Part shown: positions 1-9,660 of the stretch, piece after piece
Layout of the letters: every line of letters starts with the position of its first letter
How positions within the stretch are numbered: position 1 is the stretch's first letter
Assembly: GCF_042680885.1 (NCBI RefSeq)
Contig: NZ_JBHUEO010000017.1
Coordinates: forward strand, 56,206 to 120,205
Direction of reading: 5' to 3'
Length of the DNA: 64,000 bases
Source: Siminovitchia sediminis
GTDB taxonomy: Bacteria > Bacillota > Bacilli > Bacillales > Bacillaceae_C
Made by a program: the position numbers and the translations under genes
The notes under the pieces: generated by a model
Told to the model about the DNA's origin: nothing
The model's input: the letters and a program-made list of their open reading frames with translations, nothing else
Databases searched by the model: none

Positions 1-648
1 AATTCCGCCGGCAGCAATAATTAATGGAAGGCTCCAGGCCAGGGCATACTTACGCATTAAATCTGTTGCGGCCGTATCACCCGCTTTGTCCGCATACCAT
101 GTAAGAAAAACGGCCGAAATATACAAAACTGCAGCCAGTGCCAAGACGACAATTGACCAAGATAACGGGCTTGTAAACAAGGCCCAATAATCCATAACAG
201 GCTTGCCATCAATGATGGATACGAACCCACCTTCTGAAATGGCCAAAACAACGGATAACGCAGCCGGTACAAGAAGACCGGCAATGCCATACATAAAGGC
301 ATACCCTTTATGTCCTCTTGCTCCATACGTTTCAAACGCGTAATAGGACCCCCGAATGGTCATTAGGATCAGCGCGAAACTGCCGGGAACAAGGAGGATG
401 GTTCCAAAATAAAATGCTGATTTCGGGAAAAACCCTACAATCCCGACAAAAAAGAATACGAAGAATACGTTGGTCACTTCCCACACCGGAGATAAATAAC
501 GCTGAATGATTTTGGATAAAATATGTTGTTTTCCGGTGATAATCCCGTAAGCGTTGAAAAAACCGGCTCCAAAATCAATAGCCCCCAGCAATACGTAACC
601 AAAGAGAAAGGTCCACAGCACCGAAATACCTATAATTTCCAAACTCAT
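1..648 (-). CDS. cydB: Cytochrome bd ubiquinol oxidase subunit II (3' part cut by window edge)
   Basis: Membrane subunit of the cytochrome bd quinol oxidase, which reduces oxygen to water with quinol electrons under low oxygen. Reading the minus strand from the ATG at 648 gives 216 codons open to base 1; the protein starts MSLEIIGISVLW and continues with GYVLLGAIDFGAG, YLSPVWEVTNVFFVFF and other long hydrophobic helices typical of CydB. The start overlaps the cydA stop codon (ATGA at 645-648), so the two genes are translationally coupled. Only the N-terminal about two thirds of a normal 330-340 residue CydB is present; the rest lies outside the window. Confidence 0.95.
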   Translation of the reverse strand, partial: MSLEIIGISVLWTFLFGYVLLGAIDFGAGFFNAYGIITGKQHILSKIIQRYLSPVWEVTNVFFVFFFVGIVGFFPKSAFYFGTILLVPGSFALILMTIRGSYYAFETYGARGHKGYAFMYGIAGLLVPAALSVVLAISEGGFVSIIDGKPVMDYWALFTSPLSWSIVVLALAAVLYISAVFLTWYADKAGDTAATDLMRKYALAWSLPLIIAAGGI

Positions 649-2000
649 TTCACTTCACCAGCCTGTTTTTCTTTATAGCGTTCGATCTCTGACTCTATTG
701 GATTTTTATGAAACATCCGGCGAAGTACAACAGCAGTTCCAATGACTAAAATAAGATATAACAGCGCAAAGAGGATAAACATGACCCCGACATAATCACT
801 TGTCGTAGCAGCTTGGTCCACGGTCATAATTCCGCGAAGAATCCATGGCTGCCGTCCAACTTCCGTCATCCACCATCCCGCTTCGATTGCCAGGAAGGAA
901 AGGGGGCCTCCCAAAACAATGATCCAGCGGAACCAATTCGCACTTACAAAAGACCATCCCCGCTTGGTTCCGATCCAGTAAGTTAAGGATAAAACCAGCA
1001 TAAACACACCAATGGTCACCATGATATCAAAGAAATAATGGACCATAAGCGGCGGGATTTCTTCTTCTGGAAATTGGTCCAAACCAATGACTTCGGACGT
1101 TGGATTTCCGTGGGCCAGTATACTCAATGCAAACGGTATTTCAATTGCATACTTGACATTTTCGTTTTCATCCAACACTCCATACAAAACCAGAGGTGCT
1201 CCTTCTTCTGTTTTAAAATGCCATTCTGCAGCAGCTAATTTTTCCGGTTGATATACAGCCAAATATTTACCCGAGAAATCTCCAATTAAGGCAGCAGCAA
1301 CAGAAAATATCAGACCGGCTTTCATGGTCATATGCAAAGCTTTCTTATGATACACATGATTGGATCCTTTAATTAATCGATAGGCTCCAATGGCTGCCAG
1401 CATAAACGCCACAGTCATGTACGCGGTGGCTAGAACATGTGAAACCTTTGTCGGCATTGCTAATGTGAACATGGCCAGAAACGGATTTGCATCTGTCAAT
1501 TGGCCATTTATCAAGTTGAAACCTTGAGGTGTATTCATAAATGAGTTGACGATTGTAATAAATAAGGCGGAAGCTCCTGCACCTAACGCAACAGGAATAA
1601 GGAGCAAGAAATGTTTCCGCTGGTCGTCAAATCGGTCCCAAGTATAATAATAAATACCTAAAAATATGGCTTCAAAGAAGAATGCAAAAACTTCCATAAA
1701 TAGAGGCAAAGCAATAATATTACCGGCAAGCTCCATAAAGTTTGGCCAAAGAAGGGAAAGCTGCAATCCAATGATCGTTCCGGTTACGACTCCGACAGCT
1801 ACAGTAACGAGATATCCGCGAGTCCAGCGTCTGGCCATCAGGATATAGTGATCGTCATTCTTCTTTATTCCGAGCCAATGTGCAATCATAATAAATAGCG
1901 GAAATCCTACACCAATCGTCGCATAAATAGCATGTACTGAGAGGGTCAGCAGTGTTAACATTCTGCTGGCAAATACCGGATCTTCAAATAGCAGGTTCAT
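645..2000 (-). CDS. cydA: Cytochrome bd ubiquinol oxidase subunit I
   Basis: Haem-bearing subunit of the bd-type quinol oxidase in the cytoplasmic membrane. The 451-residue protein has the N-terminal helix with the conserved haem histidine (His23 in LSVHAIYATIG), a second haem His near residue 190 (PTKVSHVLATAYM) and the segment GWWMTEVGRQPW near residue 375 that follows the quinol-binding loop. The length is that of the short Q-loop type found in Firmicutes rather than the long enterobacterial form. A strong GGAGGAGG site precedes the ATG. cydB follows with a 4-base overlap. A Rex-like operator lies about 160 bases upstream, fitting redox (NADH) control as in B. subtilis cyd. Confidence 0.97.
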   Translation of the reverse strand: MNLLFEDPVFASRMLTLLTLSVHAIYATIGVGFPLFIMIAHWLGIKKNDDHYILMARRWTRGYLVTVAVGVVTGTIIGLQLSLLWPNFMELAGNIIALPLFMEVFAFFFEAIFLGIYYYTWDRFDDQRKHFLLLIPVALGAGASALFITIVNSFMNTPQGFNLINGQLTDANPFLAMFTLAMPTKVSHVLATAYMTVAFMLAAIGAYRLIKGSNHVYHKKALHMTMKAGLIFSVAAALIGDFSGKYLAVYQPEKLAAAEWHFKTEEGAPLVLYGVLDENENVKYAIEIPFALSILAHGNPTSEVIGLDQFPEEEIPPLMVHYFFDIMVTIGVFMLVLSLTYWIGTKRGWSFVSANWFRWIIVLGGPLSFLAIEAGWWMTEVGRQPWILRGIMTVDQAATTSDYVGVMFILFALLYLILVIGTAVVLRRMFHKNPIESEIERYKEKQAGEVK

Positions 2001-2784
<784 letters not shown>

Positions 2785-2812
2785 CAGGCACAGGCTTGCC
2801 GACCTGTGCCTG
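2785..2812 (-). terminator. Rho-independent terminator after the staygreen gene
   Basis: A perfect 10-bp stem CAGGCACAGG / CCTGTGCCTG with an 8-base loop, followed on the minus strand by ATTTTTTG. It starts directly after the stop codon of the staygreen-family gene and closes the arginine transcript if read-through from argF occurs. Confidence 0.9.
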
Positions 2813-2813
2813 A

Positions 2814-3266
2814 TTATTGATGATTCAAATATTGTCTCGGTGTCCCGTAATATTGGATGGTTTTATGTCTTTTGTTTAAATTTATTTCAATATATATCGG
2901 TGCATCCAGGAGCCAAGGCACATGTAAATATAAACTCTTGTCAGCTTCTATCAATGTCGAAATGATATGAGGCAGTTCAGTCTGGATTTCCAGGTTGCTC
3001 TGCGGAACTTCTTCTGTATCGCTATCATGTATGTGTACTGTACCTGATAAAATATATTCACCCAGCCTAGGTCTCCATTCAGCAGTCAACATTTTCTTCG
3101 TATAGGCCTCTTCGGGACTCACCGTATATTTATAGCCGATCGTTAAGTGTGCATGTTGGTCCGAAGTTGACATAATAAATGTATACTTTCTTCCATCTAC
3201 TGGTTTGTATGCAGTGGCTGGAGGCAAAATAGCGACCGAGCATGGATCGGACTGGAGTTTTTTCAT
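2814..3266 (-). CDS. Staygreen-family protein
   Basis: A 150-residue soluble protein. The segment GRKYTFIMSTSDQHAHLTIG (residues 26-45) and the following EWRPRLGEYILSGTVHIHD resemble the core of the plant STAY-GREEN domain (R-x-Y-T-L-T-H-S-D...), which in plants removes magnesium from chlorophyll a. Bacterial homologues occur in non-photosynthetic Firmicutes and their substrate is not known to me. The gene follows argF by 71 bases in the same direction and ends at a strong terminator, so it may be co-transcribed with the arginine operon or have its own promoter. The family call is by recalled motif, not by search; the function here is unknown. Confidence 0.7.
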   Translation of the reverse strand: MKKLQSDPCSVAILPPATAYKPVDGRKYTFIMSTSDQHAHLTIGYKYTVSPEEAYTKKMLTAEWRPRLGEYILSGTVHIHDSDTEEVPQSNLEIQTELPHIISTLIEADKSLYLHVPWLLDAPIYIEINLNKRHKTIQYYGTPRQYLNHQ

Positions 3267-3337
3267 GAGAGCATCTCCCCTTTCGGTTCTGCTCTCCTAT
3301 AATATGATAACAGCCCACAAGTTGTGATGCCGATCCG

Positions 3338-4288
3338 TTACTCATCTGCCATTAAGGCAACCATCAAAGCCTTTTGGGCATGCAGTCGGTTCTCAGCTTC
3401 ATCAAATACAAGTGACTGCGGTCCATCAATGACATCCGCACTGACTTCTTCTCCACGGTGTGCGGGCAGACAATGAAGGAAAACAGCATCCTCATGAGCT
3501 TCCTTCATTAATTCACTATTGACCTGAAAGTCAGCAAATGCTTTTAACCTTGTTTCTTGCTCTTCTTCCCAGCCCATACTTGTCCAGACATCAGTATAAA
3601 CTGCATCGGCTTCTTTCACCGCCGTCTTTGGATCATTGGTAATTACGATTGCTGCTCCTGTTTCCTTTGCAAAACGTTTTGCCAATTCAACAATTTCCTG
3701 TTTTGGCTCATACCCTTTTGGCGTTGCAACAGAACAGCTGACGCCTAATTTTGCACATCCGATCATTAAAGAATGTGTCATATTGTTGCCGTCGCCCACA
3801 TATGCCAGCTTTTTCCCTTCAAGATTTCCTTTTACTTCATACAAAGTCATTAAATCTGCGAGAACCTGGCAAGGATGATATTCATCAGTCAAACCATTAA
3901 TCACAGGAACACTTGAATGGTTTGCAAGCTGAACAACTGAATCATGGCTGTATGCTCTGATCATAATCCCGTCCACAAAGCGGGAAAGAACTTTTGCTGT
4001 GTCTTCAACCGTTTCTCCTCGTCCCATTTGAAGGTCGTTCTTTCCTAAAAATAATGCATGGCCGCCCAATTGGTACATGCCAGTCTCAAAGGATACCCTG
4101 GTTCTGGTGGACAGTTTTTCAAATATCATGGCAAGTGTTTTTCCTTTTAAATAAGGATGCGGTTCACCTTTTTTTTGCATCTGTTTTAATTCTGTTGCCG
4201 TTTGAATAATATGCATAATCTCATCTTTTGTATAATCTGCAAGTGTCAACATATGTTTCCCTTTTAAGGAAATTGATGCAGCCGTCAT
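3338..4288 (-). CDS. argF: Ornithine carbamoyltransferase
   Basis: Transfers the carbamoyl group from carbamoyl phosphate to ornithine to give citrulline. The 316-residue protein shows the carbamoyl-phosphate loop STRTR (residues 60-64), HPCQ in the centre (DEYHPCQVLADLMTLYE) and HCLPAHRG near the C-terminus, all diagnostic for this family. The ATG overlaps the carB stop as ATGA, so it is the last biosynthetic gene of argCBD-carAB-argF. The context (arginine genes rather than arcA/arcC) argues for the anabolic enzyme. Confidence 0.97.
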   Translation of the reverse strand: MTAASISLKGKHMLTLADYTKDEIMHIIQTATELKQMQKKGEPHPYLKGKTLAMIFEKLSTRTRVSFETGMYQLGGHALFLGKNDLQMGRGETVEDTAKVLSRFVDGIMIRAYSHDSVVQLANHSSVPVINGLTDEYHPCQVLADLMTLYEVKGNLEGKKLAYVGDGNNMTHSLMIGCAKLGVSCSVATPKGYEPKQEIVELAKRFAKETGAAIVITNDPKTAVKEADAVYTDVWTSMGWEEEQETRLKAFADFQVNSELMKEAHEDAVFLHCLPAHRGEEVSADVIDGPQSLVFDEAENRLHAQKALMVALMADE

Positions 4289-7200
4289 GGTGTCACCACG
4301 TCCTTTCGTATACTGTTAAGCCAATCTTGGATTGATTTAGGTTTTTTAATTTCCCCTTTTATAGCTCTTATATAGGATTCAAACGTCTCCAGCTCAGTCA
4401 TGACCTGTAACTGTGCAACAGAGGCTGTTTGCCGTTTTTGAACGGAGTCAGCTGTATCTTTCAAGCTTACTAATACAGAACCTTTGCCGTTTTTCACCCA
4501 TTCATTGAAAGGTATTCCATTTCTTTCTGTGATCATTTTTATACCAGCCTTCAAAAGGAGCTTTTTAATAATTTTTTCATCCCTTTCCAATGCATCGACG
4601 TAGATTTCCGGAAGATCATATGTCATTTTTGCAGTTAATTGTTCATTCCAAATCATTGACTTGGCCAGGGCTTCGTCTAATGTATGGCCAATACCAATCA
4701 ACTCGCCGGTAGATTTCATTTCAGGAGTCAGCTTCGGGTCTACACCATCCAGTTTTCCGGTTGAAAAAACAGGGTTTTTGACTGTGTAAAATGAAGGTGA
4801 AATTGGTGCCTGAACATTCGTTAAGGATGAGCCTGTCAGTATATTCACACACTCCTGAATCATATTCAACCCGGTAATTTTACTTACAATAGGTACTGTA
4901 CGGGAAGCTCTCGGATTGACCTCTAACATATAAACAGCATCTCGATAAACAACAAATTGGATATTAAAAATACCTTTAAATTTTAATTTTTCGGCTACTC
5001 TTTCCGCATAGTCAAACACGGTTTTTTTTACACCTTCCGACACATGGATCGGCGGTGTAATGGTCATACTGTCACCGGAATGAACTCCCGCTTTTTCAAT
5101 ATGCTCAAAATAAGCCGGAATAAGAATTTCTTTTCCATCTGCCAACACATCAACTTCCAATTCCATCCCTTTATAATAGGCATCAATCAGTACCGGATAC
5201 TCAATATTGGGCAAGTGTGTATCCAGCTCTTCCTGGTTATGGACAATAATCATTCCCTGTCCTCCAATCACGTAGGATGGACGAAGTAATACAGGGAAGC
5301 CGATTTGAGCCGTTTTGGTTATGACTTCTTGTTCGTCATAGGCAGTTCCCCCTGGTATATGCGGAATATCCAGCTCCTTTAAAAGAGTATAAAATCTCTC
5401 TCTATCTTCTACAATATCAATTTGATCCTGGTTAATGGACAAAAGCGGAATCCCGTTTTCTTCCAAGCCTTGAGCTAAATTGATGGCTGTTTGCCCGCCC
5501 AGCTGTACAATTACTCCATCCGGTTTTTCGAATTCCAATATGTTGACTACATCTTCTATATGGAGAGGTTCAAAGTACAGGCGGTCTGCAATTTGGAAGT
5601 CGGTACTGACTGTTCCCGGGTTGTTATTTATCAGAATGGTTTCATAGCCTGACTTTTTAAGCGATAGTGCGGCTTGCACTGTACAATAATCAAATTCAAT
5701 TCCCTGACCAATTCGAACGGGTCCCGAACCAATGATCGCAATCTTTTTCTTAGATGTGTCAGAAAGTATATGGTCGCCTTCCCCTTTCCAGGTAGAATAG
5801 AAATAAGGAGCTGCAGCTGTAAACTCTCCGGCACATGAGTCAACCATCTGGAATACCGGCATGATTTCGTATTCTTTTCTTTTTTCTTTCAGTTGTTTCA
5901 AAGAAACATTCCAGATCGAAGCTAGCCAAGTATCGGAAAATCCGTTTTCTTTTAATAATTTTAGAAATCCGGGATTTATCGTTTCCATTGTTTCATTCTT
6001 AGCTTTGTTCTCTAATTTGACGAGGTCAGATAGAACATGAAGGAAATATGGATGGATTTTTGTTTGATCATGAATCGTCTCCACAGGCTCTCCTCTTCTT
6101 AAAAGCTCAATAATTGAAAAGAAACGCACATCATCTGCATGTATGACAGAGCTCCATAACTCCTCATGACTCCGGTCCGCAATACCTTTTAATTCCAAAC
6201 CGTTTGTTTTTAATTCAAGGGATCTTACAGCTTTTTGAAGGGCCGATGGGAGCAGGCGGTCAATGGCCATGATTTCACCTGTTGCCTTCATGGTTGTTCC
6301 AAGTTGTCTTTGGGCATCCGGGAATTTATCAAAAGCCCACCGCGGCATCTTGACTACGGTATAGTCAACAACAGGTTCTGAACTGGCATATGTTGTACCT
6401 GTTACCGGATTTATAATTTCATGCAGATGATACCCCAGGCCAAGCTTTGCAGCAATTCTTGCAATGGGATAGCCCGTTGCTTTAGATGCCAAAGCTGAGG
6501 ATCTGCTAAGCCTTGGATTTACTTCAATTAAATAATACTGCTCAGAGGCAGGATCTTGTGCAAATTGAATATTACATCCTCCAACAATTTTCAATGCACG
6601 GATAATTTTTACAGCTGATTGATATAAAGCATTAAATTGGCGGTCAGACAGTGTCTGTTGAGGGGCAAACACAATTGAATCACCTGTATGGACTCCAACA
6701 GGATCAAAGTTTTCCATACTGCAGATGGCAATACATGTATCATTTTCATCTCTGATCATTTCAAACTCGATTTCTTTCAATCCCGCTATGCTTTTTTCTA
6801 TCAGGCATTGGGTAATAGGGCTGGATTCCAGGCCTTTTTTCACAACTCTCAGCAGCTCCTCTTCGTTGTGTACAATGCCTCCTCCCCCGCCGCCCAGCGT
6901 ATAGGCGGGACGTATAATAATGGGATAGCCCTGGCTGCCGGCAAAAGATACTGCTTCTTCGACTGTGTGGATAATTTCACTTTCCGGAACAGGCTCCTTC
7001 AATTCATGCATCAACGATCGAAAGGCCTCCCGGTCTTCCCCCTGGATGATAGATTCTGGAGTGGTCCCCAACACCTGTATGTTGTACTTATCCAATATGC
7101 CTTTTTTATAGAGATCAACCGTTAAATTTAAGCCTGTTTGGCCTCCTAATGTTCCTAAAATACCATCAGGATTTTCCTTTTTAATAATTTCTGTAATGCT

Positions 7201-7416
7201 TTGGACAGTTAATGGTTCAAAATAAACTGTATCGGCAAATTGTTCATCTGTCATTATGGTCGCCGGGTTGTTATTGACCAGTATGACCTCGCAGCCTTCT
7301 TCCTGCAGAGCAAGGCAGCCTTGAGTTCCTGCATAATCAAATTCAGCTGCCTGGCCGATGACAATAGGCCCGGAGCCAATGACAAGAACTTTCTTGATGT
7401 CTTTCCGCTTAGGCAT
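4285..7416 (-). CDS. carB: Carbamoyl phosphate synthase large subunit, arginine-linked
   Basis: Makes carbamoyl phosphate from bicarbonate, ammonia and two ATP. The start MPKRKDIKKVLVIGSGP was chosen because AAAGGAG lies 9 bases upstream of this ATG; a longer frame begins eight codons earlier but includes that ribosome site. The 1043 residues hold two ATP-grasp halves: N-terminal GSGPIVIGQAAEFDYAG and RPAYTLGGGGGG, C-terminal GSGPVRIGQGIEFDYC and RPSYVIGGQGM, followed by a short MGS-like regulatory domain. It overlaps the carA stop by 8 bases and ends in an ATGA overlap with argF. Placement in the arg operon marks it as the arginine-linked isoenzyme, as in B. subtilis, rather than the pyrimidine one. 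Confidence 0.96.
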   Translation of the reverse strand: MPKRKDIKKVLVIGSGPIVIGQAAEFDYAGTQGCLALQEEGCEVILVNNNPATIMTDEQFADTVYFEPLTVQSITEIIKKENPDGILGTLGGQTGLNLTVDLYKKGILDKYNIQVLGTTPESIIQGEDREAFRSLMHELKEPVPESEIIHTVEEAVSFAGSQGYPIIIRPAYTLGGGGGGIVHNEEELLRVVKKGLESSPITQCLIEKSIAGLKEIEFEMIRDENDTCIAICSMENFDPVGVHTGDSIVFAPQQTLSDRQFNALYQSAVKIIRALKIVGGCNIQFAQDPASEQYYLIEVNPRLSRSSALASKATGYPIARIAAKLGLGYHLHEIINPVTGTTYASSEPVVDYTVVKMPRWAFDKFPDAQRQLGTTMKATGEIMAIDRLLPSALQKAVRSLELKTNGLELKGIADRSHEELWSSVIHADDVRFFSIIELLRRGEPVETIHDQTKIHPYFLHVLSDLVKLENKAKNETMETINPGFLKLLKENGFSDTWLASIWNVSLKQLKEKRKEYEIMPVFQMVDSCAGEFTAAAPYFYSTWKGEGDHILSDTSKKKIAIIGSGPVRIGQGIEFDYCTVQAALSLKKSGYETILINNNPGTVSTDFQIADRLYFEPLHIEDVVNILEFEKPDGVIVQLGGQTAINLAQGLEENGIPLLSINQDQIDIVEDRERFYTLLKELDIPHIPGGTAYDEQEVITKTAQIGFPVLLRPSYVIGGQGMIIVHNQEELDTHLPNIEYPVLIDAYYKGMELEVDVLADGKEILIPAYFEHIEKAGVHSGDSMTITPPIHVSEGVKKTVFDYAERVAEKLKFKGIFNIQFVVYRDAVYMLEVNPRASRTVPIVSKITGLNMIQECVNILTGSSLTNVQAPISPSFYTVKNPVFSTGKLDGVDPKLTPEMKSTGELIGIGHTLDEALAKSMIWNEQLTAKMTYDLPEIYVDALERDEKIIKKLLLKAGIKMITERNGIPFNEWVKNGKGSVLVSLKDTADSVQKRQTASVAQLQVMTELETFESYIRAIKGEIKKPKSIQDWLNSIRKDVVTP

Positions 7417-8464
7417 ACAAACGAGCTCCTTTGCTTTCAAATACTGTTTGGAAGAATTGGTTAAAGATCCGTTCGTTTAAAGGATTGAATACATGCTCAG
7501 AATGAAATTGGTAAGTAGTCAATGGATATTCATCATGTACGAGTCCTTCAACTGTCCGGTCATGCACATTTTTATATGACACTTTAAAGCCTGTATCCTT
7601 TAAGCTTTTCTCCTCTACGACATATTCATGATTTTGGCTGGTCATGAACACTTTATTCGAATCTGTTTCCAGAACAGCTTCCTTAAAGTTTCGATGTCCG
7701 GCAGCCATTTTATGGACTGATGCACCAAACGACAGAGCAAGTATTTGGTGACCCAATCCCAAGCCGATGGCAGGAAAGGCCATAGCCAGCTGCCTATAAT
7801 ATTTGAATGATTTTTTCCAATCCATCGGGTTCCCCGGGCCTCCGGAAAAAATAATCCCATCGGGCTTTAAAGAAAGGACGTTTTGAATATCCGTGCTTCC
7901 GGGCACAACGGTTACTTTGCACCCGGAGGCAGCTGCAGCTTCAATTAGCGATTTTTTACAGCCAAAATTAAGGATGACGATATGCTTTTTACCTTTTTCA
8001 ATCACGTATTCAATTTCGTAAGACGGTACTTTCTGTTTTTGTATTTCTATGGAGTGGTGCGCTGCCTGCCCGGGTGTTAAGCCGGCAGCCATTTCCCCTT
8101 CTCTCTTCATCCGTTTCATCAAAGCTCTCGTATCTGCCGATGTAAGCACAGGAACGTCCTGACTGATGAATACATCCAATAAGTTTTGACTGCTTCTGTT
8201 CAATGGCATCTCTGTGTCCTGCTGGCACACCAGGCCGCTGATTTGGACAGAATTGCTTTCAAACAGTGCAGGATCTAACCGGCTGTTCAAGATACCGGGA
8301 AACGTTGAAATTACAATCTTCCCTTGATTGGAAGGATCTGTTATGAATTCTGTAAAACGTGCCATTCCTGTAAAGTATATAAGTTCTCCAGTACACTCTC
8401 TTGCTTTTCCGTACCACTGTCCCGTGAATACATCACCATTAGCGAGTTTTAAAAATCCTTTCAT
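7409..8464 (-). CDS. carA: Carbamoyl phosphate synthase small subunit with Gly in place of the catalytic Cys
   Basis: Glutaminase subunit that normally hydrolyses glutamine and channels ammonia to CarB. The 351 residues have the usual N-terminal domain (FTGMARFTEFITDP) and a class I amidotransferase domain with GGPGNP, TSQNH and the His/Glu pair in FHSE (His321, Glu323). The nucleophile motif, G-I-C-L-G-H-Q in B. subtilis, reads G-L-G-L-G-H-Q here: residue 236 is Gly, codon GGA at 7757-7759 on the minus strand. E. coli CPSase with Gly at this Cys is known to lose glutamine-dependent but keep ammonia-dependent activity. The frame is otherwise intact and in operon with carB, so I infer an ammonia-dependent or altered enzyme rather than a dead gene. 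Confidence 0.93.
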   Translation of the reverse strand: MKGFLKLANGDVFTGQWYGKARECTGELIYFTGMARFTEFITDPSNQGKIVISTFPGILNSRLDPALFESNSVQISGLVCQQDTEMPLNRSSQNLLDVFISQDVPVLTSADTRALMKRMKREGEMAAGLTPGQAAHHSIEIQKQKVPSYEIEYVIEKGKKHIVILNFGCKKSLIEAAAASGCKVTVVPGSTDIQNVLSLKPDGIIFSGGPGNPMDWKKSFKYYRQLAMAFPAIGLGLGHQILALSFGASVHKMAAGHRNFKEAVLETDSNKVFMTSQNHEYVVEEKSLKDTGFKVSYKNVHDRTVEGLVHDEYPLTTYQFHSEHVFNPLNERIFNQFFQTVFESKGARLYA

Positions 8465-8532
8465 TTATTCCTCGCCCCATTTTCGTATTTTTATTTTTGT
8501 TTATGCATTTTTATTCATACAGTGCAAAAAAA

Positions 8533-9660
8533 TTATAAGTTCTTTTGTAAAATGCTCACTGCCTCATCCATTTCCTCAAAAGTTACAGTTAATGGAGGAA
8601 GCATCCGAATCACATTAGGCCCCGCATTTAAAACAAGCAGCCCTTTCTCCCTCAGTGTTGCCAACTTTTCGGTTACGTCTTCGGAAAATTCAATGCCGAG
8701 CATCAAGCCCTTATGGCGTATATCCTTCACTCCTTTAAAGGTACAGGAGTTTAGTTTATCCGCTAAATAGTTCCCTTTTTCGATAACCTCCAAGAGGAAT
8801 TTCTCGTTAAAAATAAGCTTTAGGACGGCGTTTGCTGCTGTCATGGCCAATGGACCGCCTCCAAACGTCGTTCCATGGGTGCCAGGTGTAAAGGCTGACG
8901 TTAATTTTTCTTTACCGATCATCGCGCCCACCGGAATTCCATTGCCCAGCCCTTTTGCCGAGGTAATAATATCCGGTGAAAGATTATAATGCTGGTAAGC
9001 AAACGGTTTTCCCGTTCTGCCGATTCCTGTTTGCACTTCGTCAATGATCAACAAGATGTTGTTTTGTTCACAGATGTCTTCAATTTGTTTGAGATACTCC
9101 TCTTGAGCGGGGAGTACTCCTCCCTCTCCCTGGACAACTTCCAGCATAATGGCAGCTGTTTGGTCATTAACCTCATTTTTCAATGCTTCAATATCATTAA
9201 AGGGTATATGAACGAACGATTCCAGCATGGGTCCAAATCCATATTTGACCTTTTCTTGTCCTGTCGCAGCAATTGTTCCCATTGTACGACCGTGAAATGA
9301 TTGATGGAAAGTAATGATCTTTGACCTTCCTGTATATTTCCTGGCCAGCTTAATAGCTGCTTCATTGGCTTCTGCCCCGCTGTTTGCAAAGAAAACAGCA
9401 TCACCGGAAGAATGCTCAGTCAATTGTTTAGCAACTTTTTCTTGCAGCGAACTTTGAAAGAGATTGGAAGTATGCCAAAGTTTTGTTAACTGTTCCTGGA
9501 CGGGCTTGACAATCGCTGGATGGCAATGCCCCAAATTGCAGACCCCGATTCCGGAAGTAAAATCCAGATATTCTTTTCCGTGAATGTCCTTGACCTTTGT
9601 ACCTTCACCAGATTCGAGTTCTATATCCCATCTGGCATATGTGTTAAATATATGTGACAT
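8533..9660 (-). CDS. argD: Acetylornithine aminotransferase
   Basis: PLP enzyme that converts N-acetylglutamate semialdehyde to N-acetylornithine with glutamate as amino donor. The 375-residue protein has the class III aminotransferase signature LLIIDEVQTGIGRTG followed by the PLP lysine in TSAKGLGNGIPVGA. N-terminal FTSGIGVCNLGHCHP and GAEANEAAIKLARKYTGR are also family hallmarks. Its ATG abuts the argB stop codon. It is separated from carA by 68 bases. Lys biosynthetic N-succinyl activity is possible in this family but the operon points to arginine. Confidence 0.96.
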   Translation of the reverse strand: MSHIFNTYARWDIELESGEGTKVKDIHGKEYLDFTSGIGVCNLGHCHPAIVKPVQEQLTKLWHTSNLFQSSLQEKVAKQLTEHSSGDAVFFANSGAEANEAAIKLARKYTGRSKIITFHQSFHGRTMGTIAATGQEKVKYGFGPMLESFVHIPFNDIEALKNEVNDQTAAIMLEVVQGEGGVLPAQEEYLKQIEDICEQNNILLIIDEVQTGIGRTGKPFAYQHYNLSPDIITSAKGLGNGIPVGAMIGKEKLTSAFTPGTHGTTFGGGPLAMTAANAVLKLIFNEKFLLEVIEKGNYLADKLNSCTFKGVKDIRHKGLMLGIEFSEDVTEKLATLREKGLLVLNAGPNVIRMLPPLTVTFEEMDEAVSILQKNL

